A model generated the notes under the pieces. The model was given only the letters and a program-made list of their open reading frames with translations, did not search any database and had not been told where the DNA came from. This document shows positions 1 to 5,376 of a stretch of 8,612 bases of DNA, in pieces (position 1 is the stretch's first letter; each line of letters starts with the position of its first letter). This stretch comes from Bacteroidales bacterium UBA4347. Its GTDB lineage: Bacteria > Bacteroidota > Bacteroidia > Bacteroidales > P3. The stretch is taken from the NCBI GenBank assembly GCA_002394185.1, contig DGTB01000123.1, positions 1 to 8,612 of the forward strand. The letters are read 5' to 3'. The translations under genes were made by a program, and so were the position numbers.

Positions 1-58
1 GCTTTAGCATTTTTTCAAGTGGTTGCAATCATTACAAATCTATCCACATTTGCGGATG

Positions 59-89
59 CAAAGATACGAAATAAAGGCGATACGGCAAA
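59..89 (-). promoter_or_regulatory. Bacteroidales-type promoter reading leftwards out of the window
   Basis: On the minus strand a TTTG box (86-89) is followed, after exactly 19 nucleotides, by TATCTTTG (59-66). This is the consensus Bacteroidales sigma-ABfr promoter (-33 TTTG, -7 TAnnTTTG). It begins just past the stop of the radical SAM gene and points left, so it probably drives a gene beyond the left edge. Bases 1-58 would be its leader. I see no supportable gene there; an ATG at 8-10 on the minus strand is open to the edge but too short to judge. A short inverted repeat (TTTGC/GCAAA, 49-62) overlaps the -7 box and may be chance. Confidence 0.7.
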
Positions 90-90
90 A

Positions 91-1527
91 TTATTTTTTC
101 AGGCGGTTGTAGTGGCAGGTAAGCAGACGGCCCTCGTCGTCGTAGAGGTGGAGGCCGGAGCCTTCGCAGTAGCGCCACACCTTGCACGAGGCGCACTGGT
201 CCTTCCTGGCCCAGCTGCGGTCGCGCATCACCTGGAAGCGGTTCTCCCACACATCCCAGAAATCGTCCTTGTAGATATTGCCCTGGTCCATGTGGCTGCG
301 CACGGAGGTGCAGCCGCTGATGGCGCCGTCGCAACGGATGCTCGCCACGTCGACCCCGCTGCGACAGTGGAAGAAATGGTCGCGCACCTTCTGCTCGTAC
401 TCGCCGAGGAAACCCTCGCAGGCGTAGCTGACGTTTATCACACCCCTCTGGCCTTCGGCCACCTCCCCTTGCAAAGGGGAGGAACCCTGCCGGTGGAATG
501 AATTCTCTCCGGCCGTCATGGGGGAGGAATCCTGCCGGTGGAATGAATTCTCTCCAGCCGTCATGGGGGAGGAATCCTGCCGGTGGAATGAATCCGCTCC
601 GGCCATCACAGGGGAGGAACCCTGCCGGTGGAATGAATTCTCTCCGGCCGTCATAGGGGAGGAACCCTGCCGGTGGAATGAATCCGCTCCGGCCATCACA
701 GGGGAGGAATCATGCCGGTGGAATGAATTCTCTTCGGCCGTCACAGGGGAGGAACCTGTTTGCGCCGATTGGCTCTCCCTCTCTTGAGGGGGAGTACCCC
801 GCAGGGGGGAGGGGGTATTACGGCACTCTTTGATGAAATCCAGCAGTCCGCGGAACTGCTCGTCGGTGAACTGCAGCTCGGGATTGCCGGCGGCGCGCCC
901 CATAGGAAAGATGCTGAACAAACGCCAGGCGGGAACGCCCAACGACACAAGATATTCGCGGAACTCCTTCAGATGAGGGTAGTTGCGCGGATTGACACAG
1001 GTGACCACATCCCACAGGATGTCCTTCTGCTGCGCCAGCAGGCGGATAGCGGCGGTGGCCTTCTCGAAACTCTGCGGATGGCGGCGGATCCAGTTGTGCT
1101 GCTCCTCGAAGCCGTCCAGGCTGACGGTGATCGAATGCATGCCGCTGGCCATCAGGCTCTGCAGCCGCCGCTCGTCGAGCAGGAACCCGTTGGTGACCAC
1201 GCCCCACGGATACTCGCGGCGGTAGAGCTCGAGGCCCACCTCCTCCAGGTCGGGACGCAGCAACGCCTCGCCCCCGGTGAAGATAATGAAAACCTTGTGG
1301 GTGTCGACATGCGGCGTAATGGAGTCGATGACGCGGAGGAAATCCGCGGCGGGCATGTCCTTCACATCGGGCTGCACCTTGCAGTCGCTGCCACAGTGGC
1401 GGCAGCTCATGTTGCAACGCAACGTGCACTCCCAGAAGAGCGTCCGCAACGGATGCAGCGCGGCCTCGTTGTGCCGCAACGACCGCTGCAGCTCCAGTCC
1501 AACCTTCTGCCTGAGCGACAATCCCAT
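91..1527 (-). CDS. Radical SAM/SPASM enzyme of the rSAM/lipoprotein system (TIGR04133-like), with in-frame repeat insertion
   Basis: 478 codons, ATG start. The radical SAM cluster motif CNMSCRHC supplies Cys38, Cys42 and Cys45. FTGGE follows at 83-87, and VTNGF and TVSLDGFEE continue the SAM barrel to about residue 235. The C-terminal part (about 364-478) is SPASM-like, with Cys370, 388, 399, 406, 445, 448, 454 and 471, enough for two auxiliary iron-sulfur clusters. Such enzymes modify peptides or proteins. Here the likely substrates are the two lipoproteins encoded immediately upstream, the association that defines TIGR04133 with TIGR04134. The chemistry is unknown. Residues about 237-363 are foreign: 15-residue repeats framed by palindromic elements, placed exactly between the SAM barrel and SPASM. 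Without them the protein would be about 353 residues. All recognised motifs and the frame are intact, so it may still work. The gene starts 6 bases after the mini-lipoprotein stop, which supports one operon. Family assignment is from motif memory and context, not a search. Confidence 0.88.
   Translation of the reverse strand: MGLSLRQKVGLELQRSLRHNEAALHPLRTLFWECTLRCNMSCRHCGSDCKVQPDVKDMPAADFLRVIDSITPHVDTHKVFIIFTGGEALLRPDLEEVGLELYRREYPWGVVTNGFLLDERRLQSLMASGMHSITVSLDGFEEQHNWIRRHPQSFEKATAAIRLLAQQKDILWDVVTCVNPRNYPHLKEFREYLVSLGVPAWRLFSIFPMGRAAGNPELQFTDEQFRGLLDFIKECRNTPSPLRGTPPQERESQSAQTGSSPVTAEENSFHRHDSSPVMAGADSFHRQGSSPMTAGENSFHRQGSSPVMAGADSFHRQDSSPMTAGENSFHRQDSSPMTAGENSFHRQGSSPLQGEVAEGQRGVINVSYACEGFLGEYEQKVRDHFFHCRSGVDVASIRCDGAISGCTSVRSHMDQGNIYKDDFWDVWENRFQVMRDRSWARKDQCASCKVWRYCEGSGLHLYDDEGRLLTCHYNRLKK
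442..482 (+). repeat. Palindromic element copy 1 (41 bp)
   Basis: It starts ACCCCTCT, then GGCC-TTC-GGCC (hairpin 1), then a second inverted repeat with arms CCTCCCCTT / AAGGGGAGG around GCA. The reverse complement of 8059-8099 matches it at 38 of 41 positions by eye. On the coding (minus) strand it reads SPLQGEVAEGQRG without a stop. Confidence 0.85.
475..744 (+). repeat. Six tandem 45-bp repeats
   Basis: Units start at 475, 520, 565, 610, 655 and 700. A partial seventh (A/GGGGAGGAACCT-like) starts at 745. Each unit encodes 15 residues on the minus strand, of the type SSPxxAGxxSFHRQx. Two sequence classes are interspersed: those giving AGENS (or AEENS) and those giving AGADS. The first unit shares its opening AGGGGAGG with the arm of the adjacent palindromic element, so the array probably grew from the element's edge by slippage or unequal exchange. 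The unit length is a multiple of three, so copy number can vary without frameshift. Confidence 0.95.
775..816 (-). repeat. Palindromic element copy 5 (degenerate, inverted relative to copy 1)
   Basis: An imperfect inverted repeat has arms CTCCCTCTC (775-783) and GAGGGGGAG (786-794), one mismatch, around TT. A second hairpin is CCCC-GCA-GGGG (797-807), followed by GGAGGGGGT. The architecture matches the other copies, but the sequence has drifted and has one or two extra bases. On the minus strand it reads TPSPLRGTPPQERE. Confidence 0.65.
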
Positions 1528-1533
1528 AGCACT

Positions 1534-1716
1534 TTAATTTATTGCTCTGAAATCCGTCTCAGGCACACCGTACATCGGTTCCATACCGGTGGAATCATTA
1601 TAGTCCGGCTCCGGGCACCCATACATATCCTTCTGCTTATCGCACGAGGAAAGGCCCAGCAAGCCCATCAACGTGATGAGCAGCCAGTGCTTTGCTTTCA
1701 GCAGACGGAGTTTCAA
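1534..1716 (-). CDS. Mini-lipoprotein (60 aa) with two MYGxP motifs; candidate minimal substrate of the radical SAM enzyme
   Basis: 60 codons from a TTG start at 1716. TTG is chosen because it aligns exactly with the ATG of the upstream lipoprotein: both proteins share the pattern K..K.WxLxTLMGxxGxSSC, with the lipobox Cys at residue 25. The first in-frame ATG would cut the signal peptide in half. After the lipid-anchor Cys only 35 residues remain, carrying MYGCPEPDY (31-39) and MYGVPETDF (48-56). The full-length lipoprotein has one such motif (MYGVPSMNF) followed by a beta-sandwich domain that is absent here. It lies 9 bases after the lipoprotein stop and 6 bases before the radical SAM start, which fits an operon. 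The extra Cys34 in the first motif is unusual. It could alternatively be a decayed duplicate, but the intact frame, signal peptide and doubled motif argue for function. Confidence 0.72.
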   Translation of the reverse strand: MKLRLLKAKHWLLITLMGLLGLSSCDKQKDMYGCPEPDYNDSTGMEPMYGVPETDFRAIN

Positions 1717-1725
1717 AACGGGATT

Positions 1726-2268
1726 TTATTTGTTTTCCAACTTGATTTTCACCTCTTTGTTGTAGGTGCCCTGGTGCCATCCGTTGGCATCGGAGCGGTC
1801 CACATCGCCGGCCTCGACCTTCATGTCGACCACCTGATTGCGGAACTGGCCGTTCTCCACGCCGTCCACATCGCGCACCAGCAGGCGCACCTGCTGCTGA
1901 GGCAGACCGTTGTTCTGGATGGTGAAACGACCCTCGTCGTCGGTACGCACGGAGGTGTTATCCAAATAGCGCTGCACATTCTCGGGATCGCCCTGCAACT
2001 CGCCGTCCGCCACCTCCATACCCCGTTCGAGCATATTGACGCGAATGTCGCGCACCGGACGGCCATCGCTGTCCTTCACCTGGCCGCGAATCATGAAATT
2101 CATGCTCGGCACACCATACATCAGACGTATCTGACCGTGGTCTTGAACGGGCGGATTTTCGGGCTGAGGCTCTGCCAACTCCTTGCTACAGTGACAGGAA
2201 GAGAAACCCATGGCACCCATCAGGGTAACCAAAAACCAATTCTTTATCTTAAGATATTTTATTTTCAT
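1726..2268 (-). CDS. Radical SAM-associated putative lipoprotein (TIGR04134-like)
   Basis: 180 residues, ATG start. The N-terminus is basic, followed by a hydrophobic stretch and lipobox GFSSC with lipidation predicted at Cys25, so it is exported and membrane-anchored. A Pro/Glu-rich linker (about 30-45) leads to MYGVPSMNF (50-58). From about 60 to 178 a transthyretin or carboxypeptidase-regulatory-like beta-sandwich is suggested by GQVKDSDGRPVRDIRV and TDDEGRFTIQ. The later segment DVDGVENGQF is also typical of this family. It is the first gene of the cassette with the mini-lipoprotein and the radical SAM enzyme. By family knowledge the lipoprotein is the presumed substrate or partner of that enzyme, but neither the modification nor the biological role is known. 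The divergent DAHP synthase gene starts 73 bases away on the other strand. A TATTTCTG sequence (2290-2297, minus strand) is a one-mismatch -7 candidate without a well-placed -33 box. Confidence 0.85.
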   Translation of the reverse strand: MKIKYLKIKNWFLVTLMGAMGFSSCHCSKELAEPQPENPPVQDHGQIRLMYGVPSMNFMIRGQVKDSDGRPVRDIRVNMLERGMEVADGELQGDPENVQRYLDNTSVRTDDEGRFTIQNNGLPQQQVRLLVRDVDGVENGQFRNQVVDMKVEAGDVDRSDANGWHQGTYNKEVKIKLENK

Positions 2269-2302
2269 GTCATTTTAACGTCGATAATTCAGAAATATTG
2301 TG

Positions 2303-2310
2303 TATTTTTG
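2303..2310 (+). promoter_or_regulatory. Candidate -7 box for the DAHP synthase/chorismate mutase gene
   Basis: TATTTTTG matches the Bacteroidales -7 consensus TAnnTTTG and lies 31 bases before the ATG at 2342. No good TTTG sits 19 bases upstream, so the promoter is weaker evidence than those at 59-89 and 4176-4206. The 2269-2341 gap is the divergent control region shared with the lipoprotein cassette. It also contains AT-rich sequence around the candidate start of the leftward transcript. Confidence 0.5.
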
Positions 2311-2341
2311 CAAAACATTTTTATCGAAAAAAACAACGACC

Positions 2342-3370
2342 ATGGACAAGACCATCATAGCAGGCCCCTGCAGCGTGGAGAGCCAGAACCAGCTGCGCGA
2401 CGTGACGCTGGCGCTGAAAGCCATGCCCGAAGTGACGATGATCCGCGCCGGGGTGTGGAAACCCCGCACCCGTCCCGGAGCCTTCGAGGGCCTCGGCGAA
2501 CCGGCCTTAGGCTGGATGCGCGACCTCGCCAACGAATTCGGCGTAAAATACTGCTGCGAGGTGGCACGTCCCGAACACGTGGAGCTCTGCCTGTCCTACG
2601 GCATCGACACCCTCTGGCTCGGCGCCCGCACCACCACCAACCCCTTCATGGTCGACGAACTCTGCCAAGCCCTGCGCGGCAGCCAGGCACACCTGCTGGT
2701 GAAAAACCCCGTCTGCCCCGACGTGCGCCTCTGGCTTGGCGCCCTGGAGCGACTGCAGAAAGCCGGCATCGACGACCTTACGGCCGTGCACCGTGGCTTC
2801 AGCATGTACAACAACCACGGCTACCGCAACGCCCCCCTGTGGGAGGTGGCCATGGAGCTGCGCCACGAACGCCCGGAGCTGCCCATCCTCTGCGACCCCA
2901 GCCACATGGGCGGCCGCGCCGACCTCGTAGGCCTCCTGGCGCGCGCCGCACACCAACTGGACTACGACGGCCTCATGGTCGAGGTACACCCCCACCCCGC
3001 CGAAGCCCTCACCGACGCCGCCCAGCAAATCACCCCCCAGGCCTTGGCCGATGTCATAGCCCACTGGGCCTCGATGCCCTACCCCACCTCGGTGGCTGAA
3101 GCCGCCCGGGCGCTCGAACCCCTGCGAAGCAAAATCGACGACATCGACCACGACCTCATCTCGCTGCTCACACAGCGCATGGCGGTGTCGAAGCGCATAG
3201 CCACCGTCAAACGCGAAGCCCACATGCCCGTCTACCAGCAGGCGCGCTGGGCCAACATGATGAACGACCGCCTGCGCCAGGCCACCTCCCTCGGCCTCGA
3301 CGCCGACTTCATGAAGGAACTGCTGGAGAAAATCCACGCCGAGAGCGTCCGCCTACAGATAGAAGGCTGA
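2342..3370 (+). CDS. Bifunctional 3-deoxy-7-phosphoheptulonate synthase / chorismate mutase (AroQ type)
   Basis: 342 codons from the ATG at 2342. The frame is open back to 2300, but the earlier stretch overlaps the promoter box, and MDKTIIAGPCSVES is the normal family start. Residues 1 to about 245 form a type I-beta DAHP synthase barrel: AGPCSVES (7-14, metal ligand Cys10), KPRT (40-43), WLGARTTTNPF (92-102), KNP (121-123), HRG (150-152), CDPSHMGGR (184-192, His188) and EVHPHP (214-219, Glu214). It condenses phosphoenolpyruvate and erythrose-4-phosphate, the first step of the shikimate pathway. Residues about 258-340 are an all-helical chorismate mutase with Arg262, Arg279 and Lys290 in the expected places, converting chorismate to prephenate for Phe and Tyr. 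The fusion is standard in Bacteroidota, where the mutase part may also serve feedback control. Here it stands alone instead of next to prephenate dehydratase or dehydrogenase genes. GC-rich and intact. Confidence 0.93.
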   Translation: MDKTIIAGPCSVESQNQLRDVTLALKAMPEVTMIRAGVWKPRTRPGAFEGLGEPALGWMRDLANEFGVKYCCEVARPEHVELCLSYGIDTLWLGARTTTNPFMVDELCQALRGSQAHLLVKNPVCPDVRLWLGALERLQKAGIDDLTAVHRGFSMYNNHGYRNAPLWEVAMELRHERPELPILCDPSHMGGRADLVGLLARAAHQLDYDGLMVEVHPHPAEALTDAAQQITPQALADVIAHWASMPYPTSVAEAARALEPLRSKIDDIDHDLISLLTQRMAVSKRIATVKREAHMPVYQQARWANMMNDRLRQATSLGLDADFMKELLEKIHAESVRLQIEG

Positions 3371-3435
3371 CGCCGGCGCCTCCACCATCACGCAACCGCC
3401 CCGCCAACGCCAACGCCCGCAGCAGCGGGGACAAT

Positions 3436-3466
3436 AAAAAAAAACCTGCCCGACGAATCGAGCAGG
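3436..3466 (-). terminator. Rho-independent terminator of the rplU-rpmA operon
   Basis: Read on the minus strand, a hairpin (arms CCTGC/GCAGG at 3445-3449 and 3462-3466, one internal mismatch, then CGA/TCG closing a CGAA-type loop) is followed by nine T residues (3436-3444). It lies 38 bases past the rpmA stop. For the convergent plus-strand gene ending at 3370 I see no T-tracted hairpin. A CCCGC-AGCA-GCGGG inverted repeat (3416-3429) lies there without one. Confidence 0.8.
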
Positions 3467-3503
3467 AAAATGAAAACACAAAAATTCTTTGTATCTTTTT
3501 TTC

Positions 3504-3761
3504 TTATTCGGCAGGAACCACGGACACAAAGCTGCGGTCCTCACGGCCTTTGTGGAATTTCACCACACCGTCGACGAGGGCGTAGAGCGTGTGGTCACGA
3601 CCCATGCCAACATTCTGGCCGGGGTTGTGGGCGGTGCCGCGCTGACGAACGATGATGTTGCCGGCGATGCACTTCTGACCACCAAAAATCTTGACGCCTA
3701 AGCGTTTGCTTTCGGATTCGCGACCGTTACTGGAACTACCAACACCTTTTTTATGAGCCAT
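3504..3761 (-). CDS. rpmA: Ribosomal protein L27 (bL27)
   Basis: 85 residues, ATG start, full length. MAHKKGVGSSSNGRESESKR is the typical Bacteroidota L27 N-terminus, followed by LGVKIFGGQ, IIVRQRGT and the VGMGRDHTLYALVDGVVKF core. The flexible N-terminal tail reaches the peptidyl-transferase centre of the 50S subunit. There is no Firmicutes-type cleavable N-terminal extension. It follows rplU after 37 bases, the near-universal rplU-rpmA order, and ends ahead of a clear terminator. Confidence 0.98.
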   Translation of the reverse strand: MAHKKGVGSSSNGRESESKRLGVKIFGGQKCIAGNIIVRQRGTAHNPGQNVGMGRDHTLYALVDGVVKFHKGREDRSFVSVVPAE

Positions 3762-3798
3762 AATATACTGTTTTTAAAAGGTTAGACACTACGGTTAA

Positions 3799-4107
3799 TT
3801 AGTTGATGCTATCGATTTTGATCTGGGTCAGATAGTCACGATGGCCGTTCATCTTCTGGAAGCCTTTGCGACGGATCTTCTTAAACACCAAAACCTTATC
3901 GCCCTTGAGATGACGGAGGACGGTGGCCTTTACATTAGCACCAGCAATGTAAGGTTTGCCAACCTCGACGTTGCCATCATTGTCTTTAAGCATCACGGTG
4001 TCAAAAGAAACTTCGCTACCCTCGTCGTTCTTCAGACGGTTGACGAAAATCTTCTGATCTTGGGCGACCTTGAATTGCTTGCCTGCGATTTCTACGATTG
4101 CGTACAT
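3799..4107 (-). CDS. rplU: Ribosomal protein L21 (bL21)
   Basis: 102 residues, ATG start, full length. MYAIVEIAGKQFKV, then VMLKDNDGNVEVGKPYIAGA, and the basic C-terminal VFKKIRRKGFQKMNGHRDYLTQIKI signature bind 23S rRNA in the 50S subunit. First gene of a two-gene operon with rpmA, driven by the promoter at 4176-4206. The leader is about 60 nucleotides and AT-rich, without an obvious Shine-Dalgarno sequence, as is usual in this phylum. Confidence 0.98.
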   Translation of the reverse strand: MYAIVEIAGKQFKVAQDQKIFVNRLKNDEGSEVSFDTVMLKDNDGNVEVGKPYIAGANVKATVLRHLKGDKVLVFKKIRRKGFQKMNGHRDYLTQIKIDSIN

Positions 4108-4145
4108 TTTTAACTGTTTGTTTTTTAATTACTTTCACTAATTTC

Positions 4146-4164
4146 CAGGGCATTTTTCACCCTG
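4146..4164 (-). promoter_or_regulatory. Small hairpin at the start of the rplU leader
   Basis: CAGGG (4146-4150) pairs with CCCTG (4160-4164) around a 9-base loop. It falls at about the first transcribed bases expected from the promoter at 4176-4206. Ribosomal protein leaders are often autoregulated, and L21 leader elements are known in other phyla. Here the stem is only five pairs and I do not recognise a named family, so a regulatory role is speculative. Confidence 0.3.
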
Positions 4165-4175
4165 ATTTCGGACTG

Positions 4176-4206
4176 CAAAGATACGACTATTTTCCGAACT
4201 GGCAAA
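4176..4206 (-). promoter_or_regulatory. Promoter of the rplU-rpmA operon
   Basis: Minus-strand TTTG (4203-4206), 19-nucleotide gap, TATCTTTG (4176-4183): a full match to the Bacteroidales housekeeping promoter, with the same layout as the one at 59-89. Transcription would start near 4170, giving a leader of roughly 60 nucleotides before the L21 ATG. The surrounding AT-rich block contrasts with the GC-rich coding DNA on either side. Confidence 0.8.
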
Positions 4207-4272
4207 ATATTTTTTCATTTTTAGTCTTTTTAACCATCTTCCCGCCCCCCCGTAGAGACATGGAGACGGCAA

Positions 4273-5349
4273 TCAGGGGGCAAGGAGCCGGCGGAGGTCG
4301 TTGTCGTTGGCGGCGGGATGCCACGCGGGGTTGCCGGTGCGCATAGGGATGGTATCGGGCCAGAAGGTTATTTCGCTCTTGGCGGAGCCCGCGAAGATGC
4401 CAAGGGCACCGTCGACATTGCCGCGCACCTGTCCCTGCTCGGTGAAGAAACTATTGGAAGAGCCCTGGCGCGAGACGTCAATAAGGTACCGCATACGTGC
4501 GTAGGTCATGTTTTCGAGGGTTATGGTGTACTCGTGCTTGAAAGGCTGAACCTCATTGGTATCGATCAGGTGAAGAATCTGAAGTTGCAGATGGTAGTGG
4601 TCGCCGTCGATCTGGCTATCGTTAAAGAAGTTGCGGGAATAGAGGTAGCCCAGCATGGGGTTGCTGTAGGAGGCGTCGCCAGTCACCTCGGGGTTGTAAC
4701 GCAGCATGAAGTAGGAAGCACGGACAGTGTCGACAGTGTCGTACTGCTGTTTCCAATCGTTGAAGCGGATGCCGCTGTCGCGGACCATAACGCGGAGGTT
4801 GTAGTATTCGTCGATGCCTTCGTGGTCCTGGAAGTCGATGTCGGCCTGGTAGTAGCGGAAGGTGTGTCCGGCATCAACGTTGCGAAGGCGGACCGCCTCG
4901 AAGGTGGGGGTATAGGGCACATAGGTGCCAGCCGTGGCGCTCAAGCCGCCAGCCGTGGCCAGAACCGAGAGACTGTCGCCCTCCGCATAGGTGTAGGGGA
5001 AGAAGTATTTGCAGTTGGCAACAGAGTCGGGCGAAAGGGCGGAGCCGTTGACATAGAGGGTCACCGAGGCGTCGTCGAGGGGCTGGTTGTTGGAGGGGTC
5101 GAGGAAGAAGCGCGTATGGGCAAAGTAGACAAAGGCGCGCTTGCCGGCCTGCGGCACAGCGTTGAGCACCAGCTGCGCATCCGAGGGGTCGTTCTCAACC
5201 TCGAGCACTTTCTCGCACGAGGTCATGAAAGACACCACCGCCAGGAGGAGGAACGCCAAGGGGAGGCGACGGGCCGGACGAGTGGTGATAGCCAAACGCA
5301 AGCACTTGGCCACAGGACAAAGGATATGGGAGATATTTTTCATAAACAT
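4273..5349 (-). CDS. DUF4249 family lipoprotein, partner of the TonB-dependent receptor
   Basis: 358 codons from the ATG at 5349; another in-frame ATG is at 5343, and a GTG at 5370 is possible. The N-terminus has an unusually long basic lead of about 30 residues before the hydrophobic core LPLAFLLLAVVS. The lipobox FMTSC puts the lipidated Cys at residue 45, so the true start could be a later non-ATG codon. After it, the layout fits DUF4249: an acidic CEKVLEVEND stretch, SDAQLVLNAV, a beta-rich middle with SVTLYVNG, and later the YYNLRVMVRD segment. DUF4249 lipoproteins regularly follow a receptor of the type encoded upstream and are presumed surface-exposed helpers in substrate capture; the substrate is unknown. 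It starts 27 bases after the receptor stop, so they share an operon. I see no convincing terminator between its stop and 4207. Confidence 0.82.
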   Translation of the reverse strand: MFMKNISHILCPVAKCLRLAITTRPARRLPLAFLLLAVVSFMTSCEKVLEVENDPSDAQLVLNAVPQAGKRAFVYFAHTRFFLDPSNNQPLDDASVTLYVNGSALSPDSVANCKYFFPYTYAEGDSLSVLATAGGLSATAGTYVPYTPTFEAVRLRNVDAGHTFRYYQADIDFQDHEGIDEYYNLRVMVRDSGIRFNDWKQQYDTVDTVRASYFMLRYNPEVTGDASYSNPMLGYLYSRNFFNDSQIDGDHYHLQLQILHLIDTNEVQPFKHEYTITLENMTYARMRYLIDVSRQGSSNSFFTEQGQVRGNVDGALGIFAGSAKSEITFWPDTIPMRTGNPAWHPAANDNDLRRLLAP

Positions 5350-5376
5350 GAGCTTCTTAAAACTTAACACTAAACA

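Larger units (their letters stand above)
442..816 (-). mobile_element. In-frame inserted element inside the radical SAM gene: palindromic ends around a 45-bp tandem array
   Basis: About 375 bases (125 codons, no stop) interrupt the enzyme between KECRN and INVSYAC. The left end is a clean palindromic element (442-482) and the right end a degenerate copy in inverted orientation (about 775-816). Six 45-bp repeats lie between them. The encoded peptide is low-complexity and has no counterpart in the radical SAM or SPASM folds. I could not make out a convincing target-site duplication. The insert boundary is estimated from where the host motifs stop and the ACCCCT / AGGGGG ends start, so it may be off by a few bases. 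Mobility is inferred from the related elements at 8059-8612. Confidence 0.7.

Noticed and set aside
1..10. Start of a minus-strand gene at ATG 10-8
   Set aside because: Only three codons are inside the window, too little to support a gene call.
475..744. CRISPR array
   Set aside because: The 45-bp units are contiguous, with no unique spacers between them; they code in frame and are ordinary tandem repeats.
760..3099. A 779-codon plus-strand open frame running opposite the radical SAM and lipoprotein genes and into the DAHP synthase gene
   Set aside because: It is a shadow frame in GC-rich DNA. Its product is repetitive in His, Arg, Pro and Leu with no recognisable domain, and it overlaps well-supported genes on both strands.
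2507..3337. Minus-strand 276-codon frame opposite the DAHP synthase
   Set aside because: Low-complexity Val/Gly/His-rich shadow of a clearly coding gene.
3416..3429. Hairpin CCCGC-AGCA-GCGGG as terminator of the DAHP synthase gene
   Set aside because: No T-tract follows on the plus strand; what follows is an A-rich run that instead serves the minus-strand terminator.
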